From the NCBI RefSeq assembly GCF_000373645.1, contig NZ_KB892015.1, positions 63,942 to 127,941 of the forward strand: DNA of 64,000 bases. The letters are read 5' to 3'. The notes beneath the pieces are model-generated. The model did not search any database. It saw nothing but the letters and a program-made list of their open reading frames with translations, and had not been told where the DNA came from. Below, piece after piece: positions 15,843 to 24,107 of this stretch. The DNA is from Streptomyces sp. ATexAB-D23 (lineage in GTDB: Bacteria; Actinomycetota; Actinomycetes; Streptomycetales; Streptomycetaceae). Both the position numbers and the translations under genes were made by a program. Positions within the stretch are counted from its first letter, which is position 1. Each line of letters starts with the position of its first letter.

Positions 15843-17888
15843 TCAGCCGGTGGCCGGCCCGGTCCGCGGTGCGAGGTGGTGCCACAGGAACGTATGCACC
15901 AGCGCGCTGTTGTGGGCGGCCTGTTCGTTGTCGCCGGCGCCCGCGTGGCCGCCACCGGTGTTCTCGTGCAGCAGGACCCGGTGGCCGAGTGCGCGCAGCC
16001 GCGCGGCAGCCTTCCGGGCGTGGCCGGGGTGGACCCGGTCGTCACGGGTGGAGGTCGTCAGGAGCACGGGCGGATAGTCCTGGTCCGCGGAGAGCCGGTG
16101 ATACGGGGAGAGGTCCATGAGGTGCGGGCGGTCCTCCTCCCGGTCCGGGTCCCCGTACTCGGCGATCCAGGACGCGCCCGCGAGGAGCTCGTGGAAGCGG
16201 AGCATGTCCAGCAGCGGCACCCGGGCGACGATCGCGCCGAACAGATCCGGGTAGCGCGTGACCATCGCGCCCATCAGGAGGCCGCCGTTGCTGCCTCCGA
16301 CGGCGCCCAGCATGGCCGGGGTGGTGAGGCCGCGCGCGACGAGGTCCGTGGCGACGGCCGCGAAGTCCTCGAAGGCGCGCGGCCGGTCCGCGCCGAGGGC
16401 GGCCCGGTGCCAGCCGGGACCGTACTCTCCGCCGCCCCGGATGTTCGCCATCACATACGTCCCGCCGCGCTCCAGCCAGGCACGGCCGGTGACCCCGTTG
16501 TAGGAGGGGGTCAGTGACACCTCGAAGCCGCCGTAGCCGTAGAGCAGGGCGGGCCCGGGGCCGGTGGCGGAGCGGTCGGGGCCGATCACGAAGTAGGGGA
16601 CGCGGGTGCCATCCTTCGAGGTGGCGAAGAACTGCCGCGCGGTGAGTCCGGCCGTGTCGAAGTGGGAGGGGGCCTGCTTGAGGATCTCCGGCTCCGCGCC
16701 GATCCGCCCGTGGTGGAGGGTGGCCGGCTGGAGGAAGCCCGACACGTCCATGAAGTACTCGTCGGAGGTGTCCGCGTCCGTGTCCACCACGGAGAGGGCC
16801 GACAGCTCGGGGACGTCGGCGAGCGGTGCGCGTTCCCAGGTGCCGGGGGCGGGGGTGGGTGTGAGGACCTCGACGCGGGTGCTGACGTCCCGCATCGTTT
16901 CGAGAATCAGGTGGTTCCGGGTCCACGTGTGTCCGGCCAGCGCGGTCCGTTCGTCGGGCGTGAACAGCACCTGGGCAGTGCGGTCGCCGGCCAGGAAGGC
17001 CTCGAAGCCGAACGCGAGCAGGGAGCCCGCCGGATGCCCGAGCCAGGCGGTCTTCAGAGCGACGATCAGATGCTCGCGGTGGGCGTACGCGCGGGCGTCG
17101 TCCGGGACGTCGATGCGGACGGGGGCGGTGCCGGGGGCCAGCAGGTACAGCTCGCTGCTGTGGAAGTCCGGCGAACGGCTGACGAAGCTGCGTTCGAAGC
17201 CCGGGGTGGCGTCGTGCAGGCCGCTGACCGACACGTCGCGCGGGTCGCCCTCGAAGACCACGGTGGCCTGTTCCAGGGGTGTGCCGCGCCGCCAGGTGCG
17301 TACGGTCCTCGGATAGCCCGAGTCCGTGAGCGAGCCCGGTCCGAAGTCCGTGCCGATGAAGACGGTGTCCGCGTCGATCCACTCGATTTGGGTCTTGGCC
17401 TCGGCGACCCGGAAACCGCCCTCGACGAAGGTCCGGGTGGTGAGGTCGAACTCGCGGACGACCACGGCGTCGCCGCCGTCGCGCGACAGGCACACCAGCG
17501 CACGGCCGTAGTCGGGCCGCCGCACCACGGCGCCGTCCCAGATCCACTTCTCGCCCTCGGCGGCGGCGAGCGCGTCGATGTCCAGGAGGACCTCCCAGGC
17601 GGGTGTCTCCTCGCGGTACTGCTCAAGCGTCGTACGCCGCCACACACCCCGCAGGTGCTCGGCGTCCCGCCAGAAGTTGTAGAGGAACGCTCCGCGGCGC
17701 CGGGTGTACGGAATCCGGTCCGAGGCGTCCAGCACATCGCGCAGGCGCTGCTTCAGGGGGGCGAAACCGGCTCCGGCGGCCAGTGCGTCGGCCGTCTCGG
17801 CGTTCCGCTCGGCCACCCAGGCGAGCGCGGCGTCGCCTTCCACGTCTTCCAGCCACAGGTACGGGTCGTTGTCGATCACATGCCGCAT
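15843..17888 (-). CDS. Prolyl oligopeptidase-family serine peptidase (S9)
   Basis: A 681-aa cytoplasmic S9 peptidase. The N-terminal beta-propeller runs to about residue 415, followed by an alpha/beta-hydrolase domain with the nucleophile in GGSNGG (Ser about 532), Asp in RDDRVHPGHA (about 611) and His in GGGHAGAGD (about 645). The start DPYLWLEDVEGDAALAWV is typical of the family. It cleaves short peptides after proline or basic residues in related enzymes. No signal peptide is seen, so a cytoplasmic role in peptide turnover is likely. The gene lies between two secreted glycan hydrolases and shares strand with GH87, but a strong terminator separates them. Confidence 0.92.
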   Translation of the reverse strand: MRHVIDNDPYLWLEDVEGDAALAWVAERNAETADALAAGAGFAPLKQRLRDVLDASDRIPYTRRRGAFLYNFWRDAEHLRGVWRRTTLEQYREETPAWEVLLDIDALAAAEGEKWIWDGAVVRRPDYGRALVCLSRDGGDAVVVREFDLTTRTFVEGGFRVAEAKTQIEWIDADTVFIGTDFGPGSLTDSGYPRTVRTWRRGTPLEQATVVFEGDPRDVSVSGLHDATPGFERSFVSRSPDFHSSELYLLAPGTAPVRIDVPDDARAYAHREHLIVALKTAWLGHPAGSLLAFGFEAFLAGDRTAQVLFTPDERTALAGHTWTRNHLILETMRDVSTRVEVLTPTPAPGTWERAPLADVPELSALSVVDTDADTSDEYFMDVSGFLQPATLHHGRIGAEPEILKQAPSHFDTAGLTARQFFATSKDGTRVPYFVIGPDRSATGPGPALLYGYGGFEVSLTPSYNGVTGRAWLERGGTYVMANIRGGGEYGPGWHRAALGADRPRAFEDFAAVATDLVARGLTTPAMLGAVGGSNGGLLMGAMVTRYPDLFGAIVARVPLLDMLRFHELLAGASWIAEYGDPDREEDRPHLMDLSPYHRLSADQDYPPVLLTTSTRDDRVHPGHARKAAARLRALGHRVLLHENTGGGHAGAGDNEQAAHNSALVHTFLWHHLAPRTGPATG

Positions 17889-17925
17889 TGTGCCGGACCG
17901 CGTGTCGCGCCCCGGACGCGCGGTC

Positions 17926-17960
17926 CCCGGCCGGCACGCCGCTGACGCGTGCCGGCCGGG
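17926..17960 (-). terminator. Hairpin terminator after the GH87 gene
   Basis: Perfect 14-bp arms CCCGGCCGGCACGC (17926-17939) and GCGTGCCGGCCGGG (17947-17960) with a 7-nt loop, just after the GH87 stop on the minus strand. Confidence 0.82.
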
Positions 17961-17968
17961 TTTCCGCG

Positions 17969-20900
17969 CTATTCGTGGGTGACCGTCCGGCCGGCCAGGC
18001 CGGCCTGTCCGTTGATGACGAACTGTGAACCGGGTTCGACCACCACGTCGCCGTCGGCCGAGCCGGTGATGGTGACATCGGTCAGGGTCGCACTGCCCCT
18101 AGCCCCTCCATGGGCGAGGATTCCGGATCCGTTGACGGAGTTGTCGATGCGGACGTTCGAGATCTGCGCCCCGGGCACGGCGCCGCCGCCCGACTTGAAC
18201 TGGATCCCGTCGTAGGTCGAGTCATGGATGTCGGTGTCGCGGATCGTGACCCCCGGGATGTCCTGTCCGGCCGCGAAGAGTGTGATCGCCCCGAACTCCT
18301 GGGCCTCGCCCCAGAACGCCCCGCCCGTGCGGTGCAGCGCGTTGTTGGCGATCAGCGTCTGCCCGGAGAAGGGCAGCGGGTCGTGGTCGGTCGCCAGCAT
18401 GATCCCCGGGTAGTTCATCGTGTCGGAGATGATGTTGTTCTCGATGGTGTTGCCGTAGCCGCCGTAGACCGCGATTCCGTTGGCCCTCCAGGGCAGCTGG
18501 ATGGTGTTGTTGCGGAAGTGGTTGTCGTGGCCGATGTCCACCGAGGGGTTCTTCACGTACTTGCTCGACCACACGGCGAGGGAGTCGTCGCCGGTGTACC
18601 TGAGCGAGGAGTTGTACACCGTGGAATTGCGGGTGCCGTTGGCGAAGTTGATGCCGTCGGCGTACGTGTTGCGGATGCGCATGCCCGTGAACTCGACGCC
18701 GTCGGCGGGGCCCCAGAGGTCCGGGATGTTGTCGTAGTCGCGTCCGACCCACACGCCCACGTTCGCGTGCTCGAGCCACACGTTGGTGATCTTGGTGTTC
18801 TTGCCGAAGCGGCCATTGAGCCCGACGCCACCCTCGGCGTTGCCGTCACCGCCCCGGATGGTGCCGGAGCCGAAGATCGCGATGTCCGAGATCTTGGTGT
18901 TGTCGTCGATGTCGAAGCCGAAGTTGCCCTCGTGCGGGTGGTTGATGCCGCCCGCGTCCTGCGGCGGGGTGAGCGTGTAGAGCTGGGAGTGCCACATGCC
19001 GGCGCCCCGGATCGTGACGTCCCTGATGCCCACCTGGTTGTACTGTCCACGGTCGAGCGGGTCGTCGGTGAGGATCTTCTGTTCCTGGCGCCACTGCCCC
19101 GGCGGAATCCAGACGCAGCCGATGTCGCCGTTCTGGTTGGCCGTCACCGCGCGCTGGATGGCGTCCGTGTCGTCGATCCCGTCGTTCGGAACCGCTCCGT
19201 AGGCCGTGATCGAGGTGCACCCGGCCGGCTGCGCGGTGGGGGGCGCCACCTGCTCCAGGTCGATGAGGTCGATGATGTAGAAGGACGCCGAGTCGTCCGC
19301 GTCGCGCTGGAGCCGGAACTTCGTGCCGGCCGGATAGGTCTCGCCGAGCAGCGCGTTGGACTCGTCGAACAGTCTGCGGGCGTCCGCCTGCGGCTGGTTG
19401 GTCAGGCCCTCCGGGCTGTCCGTGTCACCGTAGAGCCAGCTGTGCTTGGAGGAGAGGGTCAGCTTCCGGACGAAGGTGTCATTGGCGTACAGGCTGATCG
19501 TGGCCTCCGTGCCGCCGCCGTTCGGGGCGTCGGGGATGGAGTTGCGTACCACGATCGAGTTCGACGGGACGGTCGATGTGACCTCGACGTACTGGCCGGT
19601 GGAGTCCAGCCGCACGGACTGGCGGCCGGAGGACTCGGTGGCGAAGTTGGTGTGCCCGAAGGTGCGCTTCTGGTCGGACTTCAGCAACGTGCCCCGGTAG
19701 TCGCCCGCTTCCGCCTCGTACTCGGTGTACGGGACCGCGGCCCCGCGGCCGACCACGATGGTGCGGGAGAAGACGTTGTTGTTCTCGTTGGTCTCGGTGA
19801 CGGCATCCGTCGCGTCCGCCGTGGCGGTCAGAGTGGCGCCGCCGCTCTTCGCGGTCCAACTGCCGGTGACGGCAACGGAGACGGTGCCACCGGCGGGAAT
19901 CGCCCCGGTCTCACCGTTCAGCGTGGTGCCTTCCACGAGGAGCCGGGTGACCGTCGGGGTGCTGACGTCCGTGGTCCCGCGGTTGTGCACGGAGACCGTG
20001 AAGGTGACGGCGGCCCCCACCGCGGGGTTCGAGGGGCTGGGCGTGATGCCGAGCACCTCCAGGTCCGGGCCCGGACTCTGGGCGATCACGAGCTTCGACG
20101 CCGCGGTGCGGCTGTTGTTGCTGTTGTCCTGCTCGATGACCGTGTCGGCCGGGTCGACGACCGCGGAGAGGCTGTACGCGCCCATCGGGTGCTTGCCCAC
20201 GTCGACCCGCACGGTGGCCGAGGCTCCGGCGGCGAGCCCGCTCACGGGTGCGCTGCCGGCGACCACGCCCTCCAGGCTGACGTCCAGCGTCGTCGCGGTG
20301 GACGCCGCCGTACCCACGTTGCGCACGGTGGCGTCCACCGTGACGTCGTCCGACTCGGACGGCGAGGCGGGAGACCACGTCAGCTCGGTGACGGTGAGGT
20401 CCGGGTTGGGAGCCGCGGTGCCGACCACCTGCATCTCGGCGACCTGGGCGCCGGGGGCACCCGTATTGGCGAAGAACGTGAGCCGCACGTCCGCGTACCG
20501 CCCGCTCACCGGGATCGTCACCGTGTTCGCGTTGTCCGAAGGGCTGAACGCGTAGTCGGCCCTGTCCTTCAGCGAGGTGAATCCGGTGGCGGACTGGGCG
20601 CGTCCGAGCACCTGGATGCTCTGGGTACGGGCCGCCCAGGCCTGGTCCGGGGAGAGCTTGACGACGACGGCCTCGACATCGGCGTCGGCGCCGAGCTTCA
20701 CCGTCAGGGACGCCGGGTATCCGTTCGACTCCCAGTACGTGCCGGACTCGCCGTCGTTGGCGTTGGCCGGCACGAAACTCTGCACGGACGACGATGCCTC
20801 GATGGGCTTGTTCAGCGCCAGATTGGAGCCGACCGCCGGGGAAGGGCCGGAGTCGTCGCCGGAGTCCTCACCATGCACCTCGACCTGGGAGAGCTGAGCC

Positions 20901-21379
20901 GCGTCCCAGCCGCTGTTGGCGGTCACCCGCACGCGGACGTACCGGGCCTGCGTCGCGGCGAAGCCGATGGTGACGGTGTTGCCCGCCTGAGGGCTGAACG
21001 CCCGTGCGGCCGGGGCGGACAGGGTGCTGAAGCTGCTCCCGTCCGTGCTGCCCTCGATGCCGAGGGTCTGGGTCCTGGCCTCCCAGGCGGCCGGCAGCTT
21101 CAGCACCACCTGGTCGACGTCGAACCGGCCGCCGAGGTCGATGCGGACCCACTGCGGGAGCGTGCCGGAGCCCTCCCAGTACGTCTGCTGGCTGCCGTCC
21201 GTGACGTTGGACGCCGGGTAGGCGCCGTGCGCCCCGCTCGTCGTGACCTGCTTACCGAGTGCCAGGTCGGGATTCTGCACGGTCGCCGCCGATGCGGCGC
21301 CCGGCACGAGCCCGACGGTCATCAGCGCGGCTGTCACCGCGCCGATGACCAGCCGCCATCTGTATTGCTTCCATCTCAT
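17969..21379 (-). CDS. Secreted GH87 alpha-1,3-glucanase/mycodextranase-like enzyme with two discoidin and two CARDB domains
   Basis: A 1136-aa secreted enzyme. The signal peptide ends near residue 33 (GAASAA). Two F5/8C discoidin domains (about 36-170 and 180-325) are followed by two CARDB domains (about 330-430 and 435-540), a carbohydrate-binding-like domain (about 545-690), and a right-handed beta-helix GH87 domain (about 700-1136). The helix opens with ITAYGAVPNDGIDDTDAIQ, and the probable catalytic Asp residues lie in TYADGINF and TGDDSLAVW, matching the three-Asp pattern of GH87. Family members cleave alpha-1,3-glucan or nigeran, components of fungal walls. The ATG at 21379 is preceded by GAACAAGAGGACAGC. 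Discoidin domains of related enzymes bind alpha-1,3-glucan. Confidence 0.85.
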   Translation of the reverse strand: MRWKQYRWRLVIGAVTAALMTVGLVPGAASAATVQNPDLALGKQVTTSGAHGAYPASNVTDGSQQTYWEGSGTLPQWVRIDLGGRFDVDQVVLKLPAAWEARTQTLGIEGSTDGSSFSTLSAPAARAFSPQAGNTVTIGFAATQARYVRVRVTANSGWDAAQLSQVEVHGEDSGDDSGPSPAVGSNLALNKPIEASSSVQSFVPANANDGESGTYWESNGYPASLTVKLGADADVEAVVVKLSPDQAWAARTQSIQVLGRAQSATGFTSLKDRADYAFSPSDNANTVTIPVSGRYADVRLTFFANTGAPGAQVAEMQVVGTAAPNPDLTVTELTWSPASPSESDDVTVDATVRNVGTAASTATTLDVSLEGVVAGSAPVSGLAAGASATVRVDVGKHPMGAYSLSAVVDPADTVIEQDNSNNSRTAASKLVIAQSPGPDLEVLGITPSPSNPAVGAAVTFTVSVHNRGTTDVSTPTVTRLLVEGTTLNGETGAIPAGGTVSVAVTGSWTAKSGGATLTATADATDAVTETNENNNVFSRTIVVGRGAAVPYTEYEAEAGDYRGTLLKSDQKRTFGHTNFATESSGRQSVRLDSTGQYVEVTSTVPSNSIVVRNSIPDAPNGGGTEATISLYANDTFVRKLTLSSKHSWLYGDTDSPEGLTNQPQADARRLFDESNALLGETYPAGTKFRLQRDADDSASFYIIDLIDLEQVAPPTAQPAGCTSITAYGAVPNDGIDDTDAIQRAVTANQNGDIGCVWIPPGQWRQEQKILTDDPLDRGQYNQVGIRDVTIRGAGMWHSQLYTLTPPQDAGGINHPHEGNFGFDIDDNTKISDIAIFGSGTIRGGDGNAEGGVGLNGRFGKNTKITNVWLEHANVGVWVGRDYDNIPDLWGPADGVEFTGMRIRNTYADGINFANGTRNSTVYNSSLRYTGDDSLAVWSSKYVKNPSVDIGHDNHFRNNTIQLPWRANGIAVYGGYGNTIENNIISDTMNYPGIMLATDHDPLPFSGQTLIANNALHRTGGAFWGEAQEFGAITLFAAGQDIPGVTIRDTDIHDSTYDGIQFKSGGGAVPGAQISNVRIDNSVNGSGILAHGGARGSATLTDVTITGSADGDVVVEPGSQFVINGQAGLAGRTVTHE

Positions 21380-21699
21380 GCTGTCCTCTTGTTCCGTGGG
21401 CCCCGGGACCGGGCGGGCACGGGCAGGCGTCACCGTTCCGCACGACGCGTGGTGCGCCCTGCGGAAGGCGTGGGCCGGGCGCGGGCTTCCGGTACACCGA
21501 GGGGACGATCGGGGACGCCGGCAGGAGCGGGACTACCGCACCTGCCGGAAACTCACGCTCATTACCTAGATTTTTGAGTGATCCAGTCAATAATTTGCGG
21601 TGCTGCGGTGACAGGTTTCTAGCAGGCGACGTTTTTGTCAACGGTTCGCGCAGCGGCTGTCGTTGACCGGTGGGTGCCCGCCTCTGCCAGACTCGCCCC
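21380..21699. other. Promoter region between GH87 and the methyltransferase
   Basis: This 320-bp divergent region has no gene. On the minus strand a TTGACA hexamer (21636-21641) could be the -35 of the GH87 promoter. A near-palindrome TTGAGTGATCCAGTCAA (21574-21590; two mismatched pairs) may be an operator. A leader hairpin has arms CCGGCAGG (21518-21525) and CCTGCCGG (21541-21548). Confidence 0.5.
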
Positions 21700-22503
21700 A
21701 TGGCTGAGAACGACCCCGAGCACGGCTACCTGCTCGACAACCGCCAGACCGAGGCAGGGATCCGCTTGGGTGCCCTGGGCGAGCTCTTCGATCCGGTGAC
21801 GTTCCGGCATGTCGACGCGCTCGGGATCGGCGCCGGCATGCGGTGCTGGGAGGTCGGCGCGGGCGGGCCGTCCGTCCCCCGGGGCCTGGCCGAGCGCGTC
21901 GGCCCTGGCGGAGCGGTGGTCGCCACCGACATCGACGTGTCCTGGACCCAGGACGCGGCCGGAGGCGTCATCGAGGTGCTGGCGCACGACGTGGCGGCCG
22001 ACCCCCCGCCGGGCGGCGGCTTCGACCTCGTCCACGCCCGGCTGGTCCTGGTGCACGTCGCGGACCGCGCCGAGGCGCTGCGCCGGATGGTCCGGGCGCT
22101 GCGGCCCGGCGGCCGGCTGCTCCTGGAGGATGCCGACCCCGGGCTGCAACCTCTGCTGTGTCCGGACGAGTCCGGTCCTGAGCAGCGGCTCGCCAACCGC
22201 CTCCGGTCCGGCTTCCGGTCCCTGATGGCGGCGCGCGGAGCCGACCTCGCGTACGGCAGGACCCTGCCCAGGCTGTTGCGGGAGGCGGGTCTGGAGGACG
22301 TCCGGGCCGACGCGTACTTCCCGATCACCTCACCGGCGTGTGCGGTCCTGGAGGCCGCGACGGTCCGGCAGATCCGGGGCCGTCTGGTGGCGTCGGGGCT
22401 GGCCACCGACGAGGAGATCGAGCGCCATCTGGCGAACGTGGCCACCGGGCGCATCGACCTCGCCACCGCGCCGATGATCTCCGCGTGGGGGCGCCGCCCG
22501 TAG
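21700..22503 (+). CDS. SAM-dependent class I methyltransferase
   Basis: A 267-aa cytoplasmic methyltransferase. The SAM-binding motif I is WEVGAGGPSVPRGLAERV (about 48-65), with the acidic end of strand 2 at VVATDID and motif IV/V in FDLVHARLVLVHV and RALRPGGRLLLEDAD. The acceptor substrate cannot be read from the sequence. The ATG at 21700 has only a weak upstream site; an earlier in-frame GTG at 21670 adds ten residues without a better one. It is divergent from the GH87 gene and lies alone. Confidence 0.82.
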   Translation: MAENDPEHGYLLDNRQTEAGIRLGALGELFDPVTFRHVDALGIGAGMRCWEVGAGGPSVPRGLAERVGPGGAVVATDIDVSWTQDAAGGVIEVLAHDVAADPPPGGGFDLVHARLVLVHVADRAEALRRMVRALRPGGRLLLEDADPGLQPLLCPDESGPEQRLANRLRSGFRSLMAARGADLAYGRTLPRLLREAGLEDVRADAYFPITSPACAVLEAATVRQIRGRLVASGLATDEEIERHLANVATGRIDLATAPMISAWGRRP

Positions 22504-22690
22504 CCCCTGTCCCGGGGTGGTGCGGTTTGGGGGCGCGTTCATCCCTTCGGCTGGACCTTGGCCGTAAACGCCGCGGGCCGCGTCGGCTCTGATGGTGAAT
22601 GGACGCGTATGCCGGATTCGGTACGACGGGCTCCGGCCCGTGACCGGTGTCCGGCGGAAGCCCCCACAAGCACAAGGAGCGTGAACCACC

Positions 22691-23383
22691 GTGGACAACG
22701 CAGACAGCGAGCCGCAGAGCGTGCAGAGGGTGTACGCGGAGCGGTTCGCCGCCGACCTCGCCGCCAACCGCTCGGAGCAAGGAGAACTCACCGCCCACAT
22801 CGCGGAGTTGCAGGCGCGTGTGGGGCAGCTGAAGGAGGACGAGAGCTGGCTCGCGGGGATGCGGGCAGGGCTGCCCGGTGAGGCCGCGCCACGGCCGTCC
22901 CTCACCGCGGAGGCCGGCACCGCGGCCGTCGGCGAGGACGCACCGGCCACCGGAGCCGTCCCGCAGCCACGGCCGGCCAAGGGTTCGCAGACGACGGCCG
23001 CCCGCCCCGGGCCCGCCGGCAAGGCATCGGCCGCCACGAAGGGAAGCCGTCGCAAAGCACCCAGGAAGGCGGCGGAGAAGAAGGGGGCCGCGGCGGGCGC
23101 TCCCGGGACCTCCGGTGCCCCGCTGCACCAGCTCATCCACGCGCTCATGCCGGCCGGTGAGCCGCAGTTGGCGCGCGAGGTCCACGTGGCCCTGGCGAAG
23201 GCGCACCCGGATCGCAAAACCTCTGTTCAGGTGGTGCGAAACACCCTGGAAACCCTCGTCAAGAAGGGCCTCATCGGCAAGAGGATCCAGAAGGGGGCGG
23301 CCATGTACACCGCGGCCGCGCCGGCCGGCACGGCGCCGACGGCCGGACAGCGGGCTCGCGCGGGGGCTGCGGCAGGGTCCTGA
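22691..23383 (+). CDS. Coiled-coil and winged-helix protein with a basic H1-like linker
   Basis: A 230-aa protein of unknown function in three parts. Residues about 10-55 are a predicted coiled coil. Residues about 70-140 are a low-complexity segment rich in Ala, Lys, Arg and Pro (KASAATKGSRRKAPRKAAEK), reminiscent of histone H1 tails. Residues about 143-210 form a winged-helix-like domain (LHQLIHALMPAGEPQLAREVHVALAK, TSVQVVRNTLETLVKKGLI). A DNA-binding or nucleoid-associated role is inferred. The GTG at 22691 follows AAGGAG at about 10 nt. It is convergent with the cold-shock gene. Confidence 0.6.
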   Translation: MDNADSEPQSVQRVYAERFAADLAANRSEQGELTAHIAELQARVGQLKEDESWLAGMRAGLPGEAAPRPSLTAEAGTAAVGEDAPATGAVPQPRPAKGSQTTAARPGPAGKASAATKGSRRKAPRKAAEKKGAAAGAPGTSGAPLHQLIHALMPAGEPQLAREVHVALAKAHPDRKTSVQVVRNTLETLVKKGLIGKRIQKGAAMYTAAAPAGTAPTAGQRARAGAAAGS

Positions 23384-23448
23384 AGCGGCCACGGCACAAC
23401 CGGGTCGCCTCGCACCACCGGCGGCGCGAGGCCGGCACCGACGCGGTC

Positions 23449-23480
23449 CGGCCCCCTCGGAGCGTGCTCCGAGGGGGCCG
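23449..23480. terminator. Bidirectional terminator between the H1-like and cold-shock genes
   Basis: Perfect 14-bp arms (23449-23462 and 23467-23480) around a CGTG loop, positioned between convergent genes. Confidence 0.88.
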
Positions 23481-23498
23481 GGCCGTTGTGCTGTGGCG

Positions 23499-23702
23499 TC
23501 AGGCGGCCGTGATGTTCTCGGCCTGCGGGCCCTTCTGGCCCTGCGTGATGTCGAAGGTCACCGCCTGGCCCTCCTGGAGCTCACGGAAGCCGGTGGCGTT
23601 GATGTTCGAGTAGTGCGCGAAGACGTCCGGCCCGCCGCCGTCCTGCTGGATGAAGCCGAAACCCTTTTCGGCGTTGAACCACTTGACGGTTCCGCTGGCC
23701 AT
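23499..23702 (-). CDS. Cold-shock protein (CspA family)
   Basis: A 67-aa single cold-shock domain that binds single-stranded RNA and DNA. It starts MASGTVKWFNAEKGFGFI and keeps both RNP motifs, KGFGFIQQ (RNP1) and VFAHYSNI (RNP2). The length is normal for Streptomyces CspA-type proteins. The ATG at 23702 follows GAGAGGCACCGGC. A long untranslated leader probably lies upstream, as is usual for cold-shock genes. Confidence 0.95.
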   Translation of the reverse strand: MASGTVKWFNAEKGFGFIQQDGGGPDVFAHYSNINATGFRELQEGQAVTFDITQGQKGPQAENITAA

Positions 23703-24107
23703 GCCGGTGCCTCTCAGTCGATATCGGGAGCCGCACCACGCGGTCCCAGTGGCGTCGTGGTCCACCCTGCACAGCAAGGCGCCCGCGCCGGAGCACGGGC
23801 AGGTTCGGCGAACCACGACTTCCGGCAGTGACGCTACATGGCGAAACCCCTCTCCACCAGAGAGCAACGAGTTCGCGTCGCACCGGAATACGAAGGAAGC
23901 CGCTGATGGGGCGGCGCCCCCACAGGACCGTCCGCCGGTGAACCGCTTGGGCGGCCTGGGACACCTGCTCCCGCATCGAACAGCCTTCCTGCTTGAAGTT
24001 GCATGCAGTTGCATCCATTTGAGCAACTATTGACACGATCGGGCTCATGTACTGCACTGAGCGAGCACACTTGTCATGTTCACCTTCACTGACTGGAGTT
24101 GCGGTTC
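23703..24107. other. Divergent promoter region between the cold-shock and alpha-galactosidase genes
   Basis: These 405 bases contain no gene I can support; a small open frame on the minus strand through the leader has no ribosome site. The region holds the probable cold-shock leader, the AGTTGCAT repeats at 23997-24028, and a TTGACA hexamer starting at 24030 that may be the -35 of the alpha-galactosidase promoter. GC content is lower than in the flanking genes. Confidence 0.5.
23997..24028. repeat. AGTTGCAT repeats upstream of the alpha-galactosidase gene
   Basis: AGTTGCAT occurs at 23997-24004 and again at 24007-24014, 10 bp apart and so on the same helix face. A third, inverted partial copy GAGCAACT lies at 24021-24028. 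The array ends next to a possible -35 hexamer, as expected for a regulator site. Confidence 0.5.

Noticed and set aside
18110..21577. Long open frame of about 1155 codons opposite the GH87 gene
   Set aside because: A GC-bias shadow of the GH87 gene; composition is Val/Gly/Arg-rich with no domain, and the opposite frame has a signal peptide and clear domains.
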